Assembly: GCF_001658025.2 (NCBI RefSeq)
Contig: NZ_CP014007.2
Span: 1,116,001 to 1,180,000 of the forward strand
Origin: Kosakonia oryzae
Lineage (GTDB): Bacteria; Pseudomonadota; Gammaproteobacteria; Enterobacterales; Enterobacteriaceae
DNA: 64,000 nucleotides
Direction of reading: 5' to 3'
The notes beneath the pieces were generated by a model. That model saw nothing but the letters and a program-made list of their open reading frames with translations, was not told where the DNA came from and ran no database searches. Positions 10,994-21,485 of this stretch are shown here, piece by piece; within the stretch, counting starts at the first letter, position 1, and each line of letters begins with the position of its first letter. The translations under genes were made by a program, and so were the position numbers.

Positions 10994-11094
10994 TATAAGA
11001 TTGCGGGGTGTGAAATCCTTGTGCGGCGTAAAGAGTTCCATTAAACGCAACGCCTGAAGTACACTTCGGCTCATAACATTTTCAGGGGGAAAAG

Positions 11095-12108
11095 ATGGCG
11101 ACAATGCTGGAGGTGGCGAAGCGGGCAGGCGTGTCAAAAGCGACCGTTTCGCGTGTCCTGACGGGCAAAGGATATGTCAGCGAAGAGACGAAAGACCGGG
11201 TATTTCAGGCCATTGCCGAGAGTGGCTATCGCCCGAATTTACTGGCCCGTAGCCTGGCGAGCAGTAAAACCCAGACGCTGGGGCTGGTGGTAACCAACAC
11301 CCTCTACCACGGTGTCTATTTTAGCGAATTGCTGTTCCACGCCGCCCGAATGACAGAGGACAAAGGCCGCCAGTTACTGCTGGCCGACGGAAAACACAGC
11401 GCGGAAGAAGAACGCCAGGCGATTCAATATCTGCTCGATTTACGCTGTGACGCGATCATTATTTATCCGCGTTTTTTAAGCGTTGATGAAATGGATAAAA
11501 TTATCGACAGTCATTCACAGCCAATAATGGTACTGAACCGCCGTTTACGTAAAAACAGCAGCCATTGTGTTTATTCCGATCAAAAAGCCTCAAGTTTTAG
11601 CGCGGTGTCGCAATTAATTTCTCACGGTCATCGTGATATTGCGTTTATTACCGGTTCACTCGATTCTCCTACCGGTATTGAGCGTTTATCCGGGTATAAA
11701 GATGCGCTGGCGCAGCAGGGTATTGCGCTGCGTAATGAGTTGATTGTTGAAGGGAAATGGACACCAGCCAGCGGCGCACAGGGCGTACAGACACTCTTAT
11801 CCCGAAACGTTGAATTTAGCGCACTGGTAGCCAGTAATGACGACATGGCGATTGGCGCAATTAAACAGTTACACGACAGCAAAATAACGGTGCCGCAGCA
11901 GGTCTCGGTGATTGGCTTCGATGATATTGCGATGGCACCATTTACCGTTCCGGCACTTTCCAGCGTGAAAATACCGGTCACCGAAATGATCAAAGAGACC
12001 ATTAACCGCTTAATCTTTATGCTCGATGGCGGCGACTTTACTTATCAGCAAACCTTTCCCGGCGAATTAATGTTACGTGACTCACTGATTTCCGGCCCGC
12101 ACGCCTGA
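11095..12108 (+). CDS. ascG: LacI-family repressor AscG
   Basis: A 337-residue LacI/GalR repressor, one residue longer than E. coli AscG and closely similar throughout (MLEVAKRAGVSKATVSRVL; LVVTNTLYHGVYFSELLFHA; FDDIAMAPFTVPALSSVKIP). It represses ascFB in the absence of beta-glucosides. It is divergent from ascF, with operator and CRP-like sites in the shared 263-bp interval. AGGGGGA ends 5 nt before the ATG. The LacI-family protein at 2318 is a paralogue, and the near-identical operators suggest possible crosstalk. Confidence 0.94.
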   Translation: MATMLEVAKRAGVSKATVSRVLTGKGYVSEETKDRVFQAIAESGYRPNLLARSLASSKTQTLGLVVTNTLYHGVYFSELLFHAARMTEDKGRQLLLADGKHSAEEERQAIQYLLDLRCDAIIIYPRFLSVDEMDKIIDSHSQPIMVLNRRLRKNSSHCVYSDQKASSFSAVSQLISHGHRDIAFITGSLDSPTGIERLSGYKDALAQQGIALRNELIVEGKWTPASGAQGVQTLLSRNVEFSALVASNDDMAIGAIKQLHDSKITVPQQVSVIGFDDIAMAPFTVPALSSVKIPVTEMIKETINRLIFMLDGGDFTYQQTFPGELMLRDSLISGPHA

Positions 12109-12118
12109 CCTCGACATC

Positions 12119-12144
12119 TGTCATCGACAGAAGTGTCGATGACA
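12119..12144. promoter_or_regulatory. 11-bp perfect inverted repeat, putative FhlA upstream activating site
   Basis: TGTCATCGACA and TGTCGATGACA are exact inverted repeats separated by 4 bp. The centre lies about 70 bp upstream of a sigma-54-like promoter (12199-12215), where FhlA activators of hyd/fdh genes bind. It also lies just past the ascG stop, so it could instead be a terminator, but no T-run follows. Confidence 0.5.
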
Positions 12145-12198
12145 GCCATCCTTACCGAATGCTTCTTTAAATTTCCTTAAATAACAGCAAATTAAAAA

Positions 12199-12215
12199 CT
12201 GGCACGGTTTATGAA
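12199..12215 (+). promoter_or_regulatory. Sigma-54-like promoter for hydN-fdhF-hypF
   Basis: CTGGCACGGTTTATGAA matches the -24 element (YTGGCACG) perfectly, with the -12 region at the right spacing but reading ATGAA instead of TTGCW. Formate-hydrogenlyase genes in E. coli depend on sigma-54 and FhlA, which supports the call despite the weak -12. Confidence 0.55.
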
Positions 12216-12252
12216 TATTCCGGCGGGATAAAGCACATTGCCGGAGAAGATA

Positions 12253-12798
12253 ATGAACCGATTTATCATGGCGGACGCTGCAAAATGCATTGGCTGCCGC
12301 ACCTGCGAGGTCGCCTGCGTGGTGTCTCATCAGGAAAACCAGGACTGCGCGGCGCTCACCCCTGAGAGCTTTTTACCGCGTATCCATGTCGTCAAAGGCG
12401 TCAACGTCTCGACAGCGACACTTTGTCGTCAGTGCGAAGACGCGCCGTGCGCCAACGTCTGCCCGAACGGTGCCATCAGCCGTGACGAAGGGTTTGTGCA
12501 TGTGATGCAGGAACGCTGCATTGGCTGTAAAACCTGCGTCGTGGCCTGCCCGTACGGTGCGATGGAAGTGGTTGTGCGTCCGGTTATTCGCCATAGCGGC
12601 GCAGGGCTGAATATTCGCGCAGAAAAAGCCGAAGCCAACAAATGCGATTTGTGCCACCACAGTGAAAGCGGTCCCGCCTGTATGCAGGCATGTCCGACGA
12701 AAGCGCTGGTCTGTGTCGATCGCAATTTACTGGAACAGATGAGCGCGGAGAAACGTCGTCGCGCCGCGCTGGACAGCGCTGTTTCCCTGGTGTTCTAA
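12253..12798 (+). CDS. hydN: Electron transfer ferredoxin HydN
   Basis: A 181-residue polyferredoxin of the HycB/HydN type. Four cysteine groups for [4Fe-4S] clusters are visible: CIGCRTCEVAC near the N-terminus, CRQCEDAPCANVCP, CIGCKTCVVACP, and CDLCHHSESGPACMQACP. HydN is thought to pass electrons from formate dehydrogenase-H and is needed for full FDH-H activity in E. coli. The ATG at 12253 follows GGAGA. It is the first gene of hydN-fdhF-hypF, 36 bp before fdhF. Confidence 0.93.
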   Translation: MNRFIMADAAKCIGCRTCEVACVVSHQENQDCAALTPESFLPRIHVVKGVNVSTATLCRQCEDAPCANVCPNGAISRDEGFVHVMQERCIGCKTCVVACPYGAMEVVVRPVIRHSGAGLNIRAEKAEANKCDLCHHSESGPACMQACPTKALVCVDRNLLEQMSAEKRRRAALDSAVSLVF

Positions 12799-12834
12799 AC
12801 CATCTGACTTTCACTTTTAACAGGTCTGTTACTG

Positions 12835-14985
12835 ATGAAAAAAATCACAAGTGTATGCCCATACTGCGGCGCGGGCTGCAAACTGAAACTGGTTGTTGAT
12901 GATGGAAAAATCATCCGCGCAGAAGCGGCCGACGGCCACACCAACCAGAATGAACTCTGCCTGAAAGGCTACTACGGCTGGGATTTCCTTAACGACACCA
13001 AACTGCTGACACCGCGTCTTACGCAGCCGATGATCCGTTACGAAAAAGGCGGCAAATTCACCCCCGTCAGTTGGGATGAAGCGATCCGTTATACCGCGAA
13101 ACGCCTCAGCGAAATCAAAGCCAAATATGGCCCGCGCGCCATTATGACCACCGGTTCATCACGCGGTACGGGCAATGAAACCAACTATGTGATGCAGAAA
13201 TTTGCCCGTGGCGTGCTTAACACCAATAACGTCGACTGTTGCGCCCGCGTCTGCCACGGCCCGTCGGTGGCCGGTTTGCAGGAAACCCTTGGCAACGGTG
13301 CGATGAGTAACTCTATCGGCGATATCGAAAACTCCAGTTGCCTGCTGGTATTTGGTTATAACTGCGCCGATTCGCACCCGATCGTCGCGCGCCGGGTGAT
13401 CAAAGCCAAACAGAAAGGGGCCAAAATCATTGTTTGCGATCCGCGGCGCATTGAGACCGCGCGTATTGCCGATCAGCATCTGCAACTCAAAAACGGTTGC
13501 AATATGGCGCTGGTCAACGCTTTCGGCTATGTGCTGCTGGAAGAGGAGCTGTACGACAAAGATTATGTCGCCAGCTTTACTACCGGGCTGGATGCCTATC
13601 GTGAAACGGTTAAAGACTATGCGCCGGAAGCGGTGGAGCATCTGACCGGCGTGCCGGCGAAACAGGTTCGCCAGGCGATGCGCACCTACGCAGCAGCGCC
13701 ATCCGCCACCATTATGTGGGGCATGGGCGTGACGCAGTTCGGCCAGGCAGTGGATGTGGTGAAAGGGCTCTCCAGCCTGGCGCTGCTGACCGGGAATCTT
13801 GGGCGTGAAAATGTCGGCGTTGGCCCGGTGCGCGGCCAGAACAACGTGCAGGGCGCGTGCGATATGGGCGTAATCCCCAACCAGTTCCCGGGTTATCAGG
13901 ATGTGGTGAACCCGGAGGTGCGGGCAAAATTTGCCAAAGCCTGGGGCATCGATCCGGCAGTGATGGATGACAAAGTCGGCGTACGCATTACCGAAGTGCC
14001 GCATCTGGCGCTGGAAGGCAAGGTGAAAGCCTATTACATCATGGGCGAAGATCCGTTGCAGACTGAAGCGGATCTGGGGCTGGTGCGTAAAGGCTTCGAA
14101 GCGCTCGATTTTGTGGTGGTGCAGGATATCTTTATGACCAAAACCGCCGAACAAGCCGATGTGCTGCTGCCCGCCACGTCCTGGGGCGAGCACGGCGGTG
14201 TCTTTACCTGTGCCGATCGCGGCTTCCAGCGTTTCGAAAAAGCCATCGAACCGAAGTACAACGTCAAACGTGACTGGGAGATCATCAGCCTGATCGCCAC
14301 CGAGATGGGCTACCCGATGCACTATGACAACAATCAGCAGATCTGGGACGAACTGCGCGAGTTGTGCCCGCTGTTCTACGGCGTCACCTACGAGAAAATG
14401 GGCGACATGGGACACGTTCAGTGGCCGTGCCCGACCCTCGATCATCCGGGCACGCCGTACCTGTATCAGAACAACAAGTTTGATACCCCGGACGGCAAAG
14501 GCCATCTTTTTGCCGCGCCGTGGCGCGCGCCCGCAGAGCGCCCGGATGCTGAATTCCCGCTGGTGCTCTGTACCGTGCGTGAGGTGGGCCACTACTCTTG
14601 CCGTTCGATGACCGGCAACTGTGCCGCGTTGCAAACCCTTGCCGATGAACCGGGCTTTGTGCAGATCAACCCGGCCGACGCCGAAGCGCTGGGTATAAAA
14701 GACCGTCAACTGGTGTGGGTGGAATCACGCCGTGGCAAGGTGATCACCCGCGCGGATGTCAACGAACGCGTCAACAACGGCAGCGTTTATATGACGTACC
14801 AGTGGTGGATTGGCGCCTGTAACGAACTGACGCAGGATAATCTGGATCCGATTTCCAAAACGCCGGAAACTAAATACTGCGCCGTTCGGGTGAGTGCGAT
14901 CAACGATCAGCGCTGGGCCGAGGAGTACACTCAGAGCTCTTATCAACAGATGAAGAATCGCTTGCTTAACGCGGCGATGCAATGA
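12835..14985 (+). CDS. fdhF: Formate dehydrogenase-H, cysteine form
   Basis: A 716-residue molybdopterin-dependent formate dehydrogenase, one residue longer than E. coli FDH-H. The N-terminal [4Fe-4S] ligands Cys8, Cys11, Cys15 and Cys42 and Lys44 are in place. The active-site segment reads [13 protein letters not shown] with codon TGC at 13252-13254 (residue 140), where E. coli fdhF has UGA for selenocysteine; His141 is kept. The C-terminal cofactor-binding region ([29 protein letters not shown]) is intact. It oxidises formate for formate hydrogenlyase. In E. coli K-12 fdhF is elsewhere; here it is between hydN and hypF. A Cys enzyme would be expected to be slower but independent of SelABCD. 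Confidence 0.95.
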   Translation: MKKITSVCPYCGAGCKLKLVVDDGKIIRAEAADGHTNQNELCLKGYYGWDFLNDTKLLTPRLTQPMIRYEKGGKFTPVSWDEAIRYTAKRLSEIKAKYGPRAIMTTGSSRGTGNETNYVMQKFARGVLNTNNVDCCARVCHGPSVAGLQETLGNGAMSNSIGDIENSSCLLVFGYNCADSHPIVARRVIKAKQKGAKIIVCDPRRIETARIADQHLQLKNGCNMALVNAFGYVLLEEELYDKDYVASFTTGLDAYRETVKDYAPEAVEHLTGVPAKQVRQAMRTYAAAPSATIMWGMGVTQFGQAVDVVKGLSSLALLTGNLGRENVGVGPVRGQNNVQGACDMGVIPNQFPGYQDVVNPEVRAKFAKAWGIDPAVMDDKVGVRITEVPHLALEGKVKAYYIMGEDPLQTEADLGLVRKGFEALDFVVVQDIFMTKTAEQADVLLPATSWGEHGGVFTCADRGFQRFEKAIEPKYNVKRDWEIISLIATEMGYPMHYDNNQQIWDELRELCPLFYGVTYEKMGDMGHVQWPCPTLDHPGTPYLYQNNKFDTPDGKGHLFAAPWRAPAERPDAEFPLVLCTVREVGHYSCRSMTGNCAALQTLADEPGFVQINPADAEALGIKDRQLVWVESRRGKVITRADVNERVNNGSVYMTYQWWIGACNELTQDNLDPISKTPETKYCAVRVSAINDQRWAEEYTQSSYQQMKNRLLNAAMQ

Positions 14986-14989
14986 TGCG

Positions 14990-17227
14990 ATGACAACCAG
15001 CAACGGTGTTTGCTTACGCGTATACGGTAAAGTTCAGGGGGTAGGTTTTCGCCCCTTTGTCTGGCAACTGGCGCAGCAGCACCGTTGCAAAGGTGATGTC
15101 TGTAATGATGCACAGGGTGTCGAAGTTCGCCTGCTCGGCGATGCCGGTGATTTCGTCACCCTGTTGCAGCAACATTGCCCGCCACTGGCGCGCATCGATC
15201 GCGTTGTCAGCGCTCCGTTCCACTGGCCATCGCCACCACAAGATTTCACCATCCGCCAGAGCGCGGGTGGTGCCATGAATACGCAAATTGTTCCCGATGC
15301 GGCGACATGCCCCGCCTGCCTTGCGGAGATGAACGATCCCCGCGAGCGCCGCTACCGTTACCCGTTTATCAACTGCACCCATTGCGGGCCGCGCTTTACC
15401 ATTATCAACGCCATGCCTTATGACCGGCCTTATACGGTGATGGCGGCGTTCCCGCTCTGCGCGGCCTGCGAAGCGGAGTATCGCAACCCCTACGATCGCC
15501 GTTTCCACGCGCAGCCCGTCGCCTGCCCGCAGTGCGGCCCGCAGCTTGAGTGGCGCAGCGATGTCTGGCAAACCACTGGCGAAGCAGCATTACAGGCCGC
15601 GATTTCACTTCTGAAAAGCGGCGGCGTGGTGGCTGTCAAAGGCGTGGGCGGTTTTCACCTCGCCTGCGATGCGCATAACCAGGCGGCGGTGCAGCATCTG
15701 CGCGCCTGTAAACGCCGCCCGGCGAAACCGCTGGCGGTGATGTTGCCGGATGCGGTTGGGTTACCCGCCGATGCGCAGCGTTTACTCGCCACGCCAGCCG
15801 CACCGATTGTGCTGGTAGCGAAATCCACCGTTGACGGTTTATGCGACGCCGTGGCGCCGGGCCTGGATGAAGTGGGCGTTATGTTACCGTCCAATCCGTT
15901 GCAGCATCTGCTGGCGCAGGGGTTGCAGCGCCCGCTGGTGATGACCTCCGGCAACCTCAGCGGCAAACCGCCCGCCCTCACGAATGAACAGGCGCTGGTC
16001 GATCTGGCGGGAATTGCCGGTGGTTTTTTACTGCACAATCGCGACATTGTGCAACGTATGGATGACTCCGTGCTGCGGGCAAATGGCGAGATGCTGCGCC
16101 GTTCGCGCGGCTACGTGCCGGATGCGCTGAGCCTGCCGGAAGGGTTCACCGCCATACCGCCGCTGCTGTGTCTTGGCGCGGATATGAAAAACACTTTTTG
16201 CCTGCTGCGCGGTGAAGCCGCGGTGCCGGGTCAGCACTTTGGCGATCTCACTGATGAAGGTGTGGAAACGCAGTGGCGCAATGCGCTGCGCCTGATGCAG
16301 ACGATTTACGATTTCACTCCGCAGCAACTGGTCATCGATGCGCATCCCGGTTATCGCACCAGCCAGTGGGCTCATCGCAGCGGATTGCCACTGCAAACGG
16401 TGCTGCATCACCATGCGCATGCCGCAGCATGTCTCGGCGAACATGGCTGGCCGCTTGACGGCGGTGATGTGATTGCGCTGACGCTGGATGGGATTGGCAT
16501 GGGTGAGGGCGGCGCACTGTGGGGCGGCGAATGTTTACGCGTCAATTATCGCGAATGCGAGCACCTTGGCGGCTTACCGGCGGTGGCGTTACCGGGCGGC
16601 GATCTGGCTGCGCGGCAGCCGTGGCGCAACCTGCTGGCGCAGATGCTGGCGTTTGTGCCTGATTGGCAACATTACCCGGAAACCGCCGTGCTTCGGCAGC
16701 AAAACTGGCCGTTGCTGGCACGCGCCATTGAGCGCGGCATCAACACGCCGCTGGCTTCTTCTTGCGGACGTTTATTTGATGCGGTGGCCTGCGCGCTGGG
16801 CTGTGCACCGCAGCAACTGAGTTATGAAGGCGAAGCCGCCTGCCGGCTTGAAGCGCTGGCAGCGTCCGTCTCTGCGGTTGATCATCCCGTCACGCTGCCG
16901 CTACGCGGAAACCAGCTTGATCTCGCCACCTTCTGGCGGCAGTGGCTGGGCTGGCAGGCATCACCCGCGCAGCGTGCGTGGGCGTTTCACGACGCGCTGG
17001 CGCAAGGGCTGGCAAGCCTTGCCCGCGAACAGGCCGAGCGACGCGGTATTCAGACGCTGGTATTCAGCGGTGGCGTACTGCATAACCGCCTGCTGAAGGC
17101 GCGCCTGCAAGCCTGGCTTTCTGATTTCACCTTGCTGTTCCCGCACCAGCTCCCGGCCGGCGATGGCGGAATTGCCTTCGGCCAGGGGCTGGTTGCCGCT
17201 GCGCGGACTATAGCGCCAGCGCTTTAA
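14990..17227 (+). CDS. hypF: Hydrogenase maturation carbamoyltransferase HypF
   Basis: A 745-residue maturation factor for [NiFe] hydrogenases. It uses carbamoyl phosphate and ATP to make the thiocarboxamide on HypE, the source of the cyanide ligands. Domains in order: acylphosphatase-like ([13 protein letters not shown], residues 11-23), two zinc fingers ([16 protein letters not shown] and CAAC..CPQCGP, about 108-185), a YrdC-like domain (about 200-370), and a Kae1-like domain with [15 protein letters not shown]. It starts 4 bp after fdhF stops. Its 3' end overlaps convergent norW by 20 bp. Confidence 0.95.
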   Translation: MTTSNGVCLRVYGKVQGVGFRPFVWQLAQQHRCKGDVCNDAQGVEVRLLGDAGDFVTLLQQHCPPLARIDRVVSAPFHWPSPPQDFTIRQSAGGAMNTQIVPDAATCPACLAEMNDPRERRYRYPFINCTHCGPRFTIINAMPYDRPYTVMAAFPLCAACEAEYRNPYDRRFHAQPVACPQCGPQLEWRSDVWQTTGEAALQAAISLLKSGGVVAVKGVGGFHLACDAHNQAAVQHLRACKRRPAKPLAVMLPDAVGLPADAQRLLATPAAPIVLVAKSTVDGLCDAVAPGLDEVGVMLPSNPLQHLLAQGLQRPLVMTSGNLSGKPPALTNEQALVDLAGIAGGFLLHNRDIVQRMDDSVLRANGEMLRRSRGYVPDALSLPEGFTAIPPLLCLGADMKNTFCLLRGEAAVPGQHFGDLTDEGVETQWRNALRLMQTIYDFTPQQLVIDAHPGYRTSQWAHRSGLPLQTVLHHHAHAAACLGEHGWPLDGGDVIALTLDGIGMGEGGALWGGECLRVNYRECEHLGGLPAVALPGGDLAARQPWRNLLAQMLAFVPDWQHYPETAVLRQQNWPLLARAIERGINTPLASSCGRLFDAVACALGCAPQQLSYEGEAACRLEALAASVSAVDHPVTLPLRGNQLDLATFWRQWLGWQASPAQRAWAFHDALAQGLASLAREQAERRGIQTLVFSGGVLHNRLLKARLQAWLSDFTLLFPHQLPAGDGGIAFGQGLVAAARTIAPAL

Positions 17228-18341
17228 GCAGCGCGAAAGCCTCCTTCATGCGCTCTTCGCTGACCACGAAAGCGCGCAGTTTTTCATCGGCATCAAGCCC
17301 TTTCGCCACCATCCCCTGGGGATGGGTTGTAATCTGCCAGTTCAGATCGCGGCGGGCGGTTTCTCCGGCCAGATGCAGCGGCATCAGCGGCGTTTTTACC
17401 TTCACCAGCATGGCAGGCAGCACCAGTTGCGCGTTGTTGCCGAGCAGGTTTTTCGCAAGCGTAATGGCGCTGAGCTGGGCGGGTTGCAGGAAAGGCAGCA
17501 CCTTGCCGTTGATCTCGGCGCAGTCGCCGAGCGCATAGATCTGTGGGTTGCTGGTTTGCAGCGCCGCATTAACCACAATGCCACGGCGGGTTTCCACCCC
17601 GGCGGCTTGTGCCAGCGACACTTCCGGCGACAGGCCCGTGGCGGCAATCACCACATCCGCCTCTACGCAGCGTTCGTCATCAAGCTGCGCACAAATGCCA
17701 TTCGCGCTCGCCGTCAGGTGTTGCAAACGGGAGGTGAGCAGCAGGCGAACACCCAGCGACGTCAGGCTATGTTGCAGGCGGCTACTGACTTCCGGCGGCA
17801 TCAGCGAAGGCAGAATACTGGCGGCGTTATCCAGCAGCGTGACGGTTTTCCCGGTACGGCGAAAATCCATTGCCAGCTCGCAGCCAATCAACCCGGCACC
17901 GACAATCAGCACGCTGGCGGCATCGCGCAGCCTGTTTTCACAGGCGCGATACTCTTGCAGGCTGTTGAGCGTCAGCATGTGCTCGCGCCCCGGCAGTGGC
18001 GGAACGAAGGCTTTTGCCCCCGTCGCCAGCACCAGTTTGTCGTACTGCCACTGTTTATCGACGCTTTTCACCACCTGCGCTTCAGCATCAATGGCGGTGA
18101 TAACCGTGTGCGGGAACAGCCGCAGGTTAAATTGCTCGGCAAATTCCCCCGCCGGTTGGCGCAGCAAATCATCGGCACTTTGCGCTTTGCTGATGACATG
18201 GCTGAGATCCGGTTTGTTGTACTCATCGATGCTGTCGGCGGCAATCAATGTCAGCGGTACGGTGCCGTCGAGTTTTCGGATGTTTTTCACCAGCGACCGG
18301 GCGGCGAAGCCCGATCCGATAATCACAATACCGGCGCTCAT
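17208..18341 (-). CDS. norW: NADH:flavorubredoxin reductase NorW
   Basis: A 377-residue FAD-dependent oxidoreductase that passes electrons from NADH to flavorubredoxin. The N-terminal FAD fold [16 protein letters not shown], the NAD fold [17 protein letters not shown] (about residues 142-158) and the C-terminal FAD motif [12 protein letters not shown] are all present. It starts within the last bases of norV (4-bp overlap), so the two are translationally coupled. The last 20 bp overlap hypF on the other strand. Confidence 0.95.
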   Translation of the reverse strand: MSAGIVIIGSGFAARSLVKNIRKLDGTVPLTLIAADSIDEYNKPDLSHVISKAQSADDLLRQPAGEFAEQFNLRLFPHTVITAIDAEAQVVKSVDKQWQYDKLVLATGAKAFVPPLPGREHMLTLNSLQEYRACENRLRDAASVLIVGAGLIGCELAMDFRRTGKTVTLLDNAASILPSLMPPEVSSRLQHSLTSLGVRLLLTSRLQHLTASANGICAQLDDERCVEADVVIAATGLSPEVSLAQAAGVETRRGIVVNAALQTSNPQIYALGDCAEINGKVLPFLQPAQLSAITLAKNLLGNNAQLVLPAMLVKVKTPLMPLHLAGETARRDLNWQITTHPQGMVAKGLDADEKLRAFVVSEERMKEAFALLKALAL

Positions 18342-19789
18342 TTTGCCTCCGTTGCCAGTTCGTCAAACACCTCTTTGCCTAAGGAACATTCCGGGCAGAG
18401 GAAATTGTCCGGAACCTCACTCCACGGCGTACCTGGCGCAACATCCTGCAGCGGCTCGCCTTTTACGGGATCATAGATCCACTGGCAGACGCTGCACTGC
18501 ATGCGCGGGCCGAGTTCCGCAGCGGCGGCTGCGGCACAGGCGCAGGCTTCCTGAGCTGTTGTGGAGGCCGCTTTTACCGCTTCCGGCAAAGGAGAGAGTG
18601 CCCACTGGCGAGCGATATCGCGCCCGTGCTGGCGGCACACTTCCAGCGCGTCGATATCCGGCCGCCATTTAGCTTTCAGGCTGACGGACATTTCAAACCC
18701 GGCATCCTGTAAGCGGGTGGAGAGACGGTCTACCGCGCCGCCGCTCCAGCCGTGGGAGCCAAACGCGCTGGCGCGTTTGTTGCGAAAACGCAGGCCGGTG
18801 ATCTCTTCGACCAGCCCGGCAATTTTCGGCATCATCACGTTATTCATGGTCGAGGTGCCAACCAGCACGCCTTTCGAGCGGAACACATTGGTCAGGATGT
18901 CGTTTTTATCGCTGCGGGCGACGTTAAAGATTTTCACCGCCACGCGCGGGTCAACTTCGTTAATACCCTGCGCAATGGCGTCGGCCATCATACGGGTGTT
19001 GTTGGACATGGTGTCGTAGAAAAGGGTGATGCGATCCTCCTGATAATCGGCCGCCCATTTCAGGTACAGCTCGACAATTTGCGTTGGGTTATCGCGCCAC
19101 ACCACGCCGTGCGAGGTAGCAATCATATCTACCGGCAGGTTAAAGCCGAGGATCTCGGTGATTTTCGGCGTCACCAGGCGGCTGAACGGCGTCAGAATAT
19201 TCGCGTAATAGCGCTGGCACTGTTCGAACAGCTCCGCCTGATCCACTTCATCATTAAACAGGCGTTCGTCGCAGTAGTGCTGGCCGAAAGCGTCATTGCT
19301 GAACAGTACGGCGTCGCCGGTCAGGTAGGTCATCATGCTGTCCGGCCAGTGCAGCATCGGCGTTTCAACGAAGATCAACTGTTTGCCGTTGCCGATATCC
19401 AGCGTGTCGCCGGTTTTCACCACGTTAAAGTTCCACTCCGGGTGATGATGATGACCGGTGATCGAGTCGATCGCATTCGCCGTGCAGTAGATCGGCGTAT
19501 GCGGGATGTGCGACATCAACTCGGTCAGCGCACCGGCGTGATCTTCTTCGGCATGGTTAATCACGATGTAGTCGATGCGTTGCAGATCGATCTCTGCGCT
19601 CAGGTTCTGCACAAACTCGCGGCTGAATTTGTGATCGACGGTATCGATCAGCACGTTTTTGCCTTCGCGGATCAAATAGCTGTTGTAGCTGCTGCCTTTC
19701 AGCGTTTTGTATTCAGTACCGTGAAAATCGCGCACTTCCCAGTCACGTTGCCCAACCCAGTGAATGTTGTTTTTTACATGAATAGCCAT
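18338..19789 (-). CDS. norV: Flavorubredoxin nitric oxide reductase NorV
   Basis: A 483-residue cytoplasmic nitric oxide reductase. The N-terminal beta-lactamase-like diiron domain has the ligand motif HAEEDHAG (about residues 79-86). A flavodoxin domain follows from about residue 254 ([17 protein letters not shown]). The C-terminal rubredoxin has two Cys pairs, CSVC and CPEC. It reduces NO to N2O under low oxygen using electrons from NorW. Expression should depend on NorR and sigma-54: a sigma-54-like promoter is at 19832-19848 and three NorR sites lie upstream. Confidence 0.96.
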   Translation of the reverse strand: MAIHVKNNIHWVGQRDWEVRDFHGTEYKTLKGSSYNSYLIREGKNVLIDTVDHKFSREFVQNLSAEIDLQRIDYIVINHAEEDHAGALTELMSHIPHTPIYCTANAIDSITGHHHHPEWNFNVVKTGDTLDIGNGKQLIFVETPMLHWPDSMMTYLTGDAVLFSNDAFGQHYCDERLFNDEVDQAELFEQCQRYYANILTPFSRLVTPKITEILGFNLPVDMIATSHGVVWRDNPTQIVELYLKWAADYQEDRITLFYDTMSNNTRMMADAIAQGINEVDPRVAVKIFNVARSDKNDILTNVFRSKGVLVGTSTMNNVMMPKIAGLVEEITGLRFRNKRASAFGSHGWSGGAVDRLSTRLQDAGFEMSVSLKAKWRPDIDALEVCRQHGRDIARQWALSPLPEAVKAASTTAQEACACAAAAAAELGPRMQCSVCQWIYDPVKGEPLQDVAPGTPWSEVPDNFLCPECSLGKEVFDELATEAK

Positions 19790-19831
19790 ATCAAATGTCC
19801 TGTACTTTTTTCAGTTCGATGTATGGCTAAT

Positions 19832-19848
19832 ATCAAAGGCTGTGCCAA
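19832..19848 (-). promoter_or_regulatory. Sigma-54-like promoter of norVW
   Basis: On the minus strand TTGGCACAGCCTTTGAT has a perfect -24 element (TTGGCAC) and a -12 element TTGAT close to TTGCW. It lies 43 bp upstream of norV and downstream of the three NorR sites, as in E. coli. Confidence 0.7.
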
Positions 19849-19902
19849 CTTTTTAATTAATTGATTTCTATATTTTTTAATGGGTTAACTGAAAAGATAG
19901 TT

Positions 19903-19958
19903 GTCATTATGACTATGATATTTACAGTCAATATGACACTATGCATTGTCAAAAAGAC
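19903..19958. promoter_or_regulatory. Three NorR enhancer sites
   Basis: Three copies of GT-N7-AC, each GTCA-N4-GAC: GTCATTATGAC (19903-19913), GTCAATATGAC (19927-19937) and GTCAAAAAGAC (19948-19958). NorR binds three such sites upstream of norV in E. coli to assemble its active hexamer. The third site ends 12 bp before the norR start, allowing autoregulation. Confidence 0.85.
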
Positions 19959-19970
19959 AGTGAGGTAAGC

Positions 19971-21485
19971 ATGAGTTTTTCACTGAATGTGCTGGCGGGA
20001 ATCGCCATTGAATTGCAGAGCGGTATCGGCCATGCGGATCGCTTCCAGCGGCTGATTACCACGCTGCGCCAGGTGCTGGCCTGCGATGCCTCTGCGCTGC
20101 TGCGCTACGAGGCGCGGCAGTTTATTCCGCTGGCCATCGACGGGCTGGCGCAGGACGTGCTCGGCAGGCGTTTTACGCTGGAAGGGCACCCAAGGCTGGA
20201 AGCGATTGCCCGCGCGGGGGATGTGGTGCGTTTTCCGGCCGACAGCGGTTTGCCCGATCCTTATGATGGGCTGATCCCCGGCCAGGAGAGCCTGAAAGTG
20301 CACGCTTGCGTCGGGCTGCCGCTGTTTGCCGGGCAGAACCTGATTGGCGCGCTGACGCTGGATGGTATGTCTCCGGATCAGTTCGACACCTTCAGCGACG
20401 AAGAGCTGCGGCTGATTGCGGCGCTGGCGGCAGGAGCGTTGAACAATGCGCTGCTGATTGAGCAGCTGGAGAGCCAGAATATACTGCCCGGCGCGCCCGC
20501 TGCGTTTGAGCCGGTGGCGCGCAGCGAAATGATTGGGCTATCGCCGGGCATGGTGGCGCTGAAAAAAGAGATCGATATTGTTGCCGCGTCCGATCTTAAC
20601 GTGCTGATCAGCGGCGAAACCGGCACCGGGAAAGAGCTGGTGGCTAAGGCGATTCATGAAGGTTCCGCGCGGGCAGCCAGCCCGCTGGTTTATCTCAACT
20701 GTGCAGCGCTGCCGGAAAGTGTGGCCGAGAGTGAACTGTTCGGCCACGTGAAAGGGGCTTTTACCGGAGCCATCAGCAATCGCAGCGGCAAGTTTGAGAT
20801 GGCAGATAATGGCACGCTGTTTCTTGATGAGATCGGTGAATTGTCCCTCTCATTGCAGGCCAAGCTGCTGCGGGTCTTGCAGTATGGCGATCTGCAACGT
20901 GTCGGCGACGATCGCAGCCTGCGCGTGGATGTGCGCGTGCTGGCGGCGACGAACCGCGATCTGCGAGAAGAGGTGCTGGCTGGCCGTTTTCGCGCCGATC
21001 TCTATCATCGTCTTAGCGTGTTTCCGTTGTCGGTACCGCCGCTGCGTGAACGGGGCGACGATGTGGTGCTGCTGGCGGGTTACTTCTGCGAGCAGTGCCG
21101 TCTGCGTCTGGGGCTTGGCCGGGTGGCGCTCAGCCCCGGCGCGCGTGCGCATTTACTCAGCTACGGCTGGCCGGGCAATGTGCGCGAGCTGGAACATGCC
21201 ATTCACCGCGCGGTGATTCTGGCGCGCGGGACGCGCAACAGCGACGATGTGGTACTGGAGGCGCGACATTTTGCCCTCAGCGATGAACAGACGCCGGTGG
21301 TACAAACCGCTTCGGCGTTACCGGCGGGACAAAATCTGCGTGATGCCACCGAGGATTTCCAGCGGGCGCTGATTACCAGAACACTGGAAGAGTGTGGGAG
21401 AAACTGGGCGGCCTGCGCCCGGGCGCTGGAACTGGACGTCGCCAACCTGCACCGGCTGGCGAAACGTCTGGGACTGAAGCGTTAA
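19971..21485 (+). CDS. norR: NO-responsive sigma-54 activator NorR
   Basis: A 504-residue bacterial enhancer-binding protein, the same length as in E. coli. An N-terminal GAF domain (about residues 1-170) holds the mononuclear non-haem iron that senses NO. The AAA+ domain has Walker A GETGTGKE, the sigma-54 contact motif GAFTGA and Walker [11 protein letters not shown] Fis-type helix-turn-helix ends the protein ([22 protein letters not shown]). ATG at 19971 follows GAGG. It is divergent from norVW, and its stop overlaps the end of convergent gutQ by 4 bp. Confidence 0.96.
   Translation: MSFSLNVLAGIAIELQSGIGHADRFQRLITTLRQVLACDASALLRYEARQFIPLAIDGLAQDVLGRRFTLEGHPRLEAIARAGDVVRFPADSGLPDPYDGLIPGQESLKVHACVGLPLFAGQNLIGALTLDGMSPDQFDTFSDEELRLIAALAAGALNNALLIEQLESQNILPGAPAAFEPVARSEMIGLSPGMVALKKEIDIVAASDLNVLISGETGTGKELVAKAIHEGSARAASPLVYLNCAALPESVAESELFGHVKGAFTGAISNRSGKFEMADNGTLFLDEIGELSLSLQAKLLRVLQYGDLQRVGDDRSLRVDVRVLAATNRDLREEVLAGRFRADLYHRLSVFPLSVPPLRERGDDVVLLAGYFCEQCRLRLGLGRVALSPGARAHLLSYGWPGNVRELEHAIHRAVILARGTRNSDDVVLEARHFALSDEQTPVVQTASALPAGQNLRDATEDFQRALITRTLEECGRNWAACARALELDVANLHRLAKRLGLKR

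Noticed and set aside
13231-13260. Possible in-frame UGA (selenocysteine) in fdhF
   Set aside because: The codon is TGC, with no UGA in frame in the coding region, so no selenocysteine insertion needs to be invoked.
13159-14709. A 516-codon open frame on the minus strand inside fdhF
   Set aside because: It is antisense to a gene with clear homology, and its sequence is rich in His, Arg and Gln without any domain; long antisense frames are common opposite GC-rich coding sequence.
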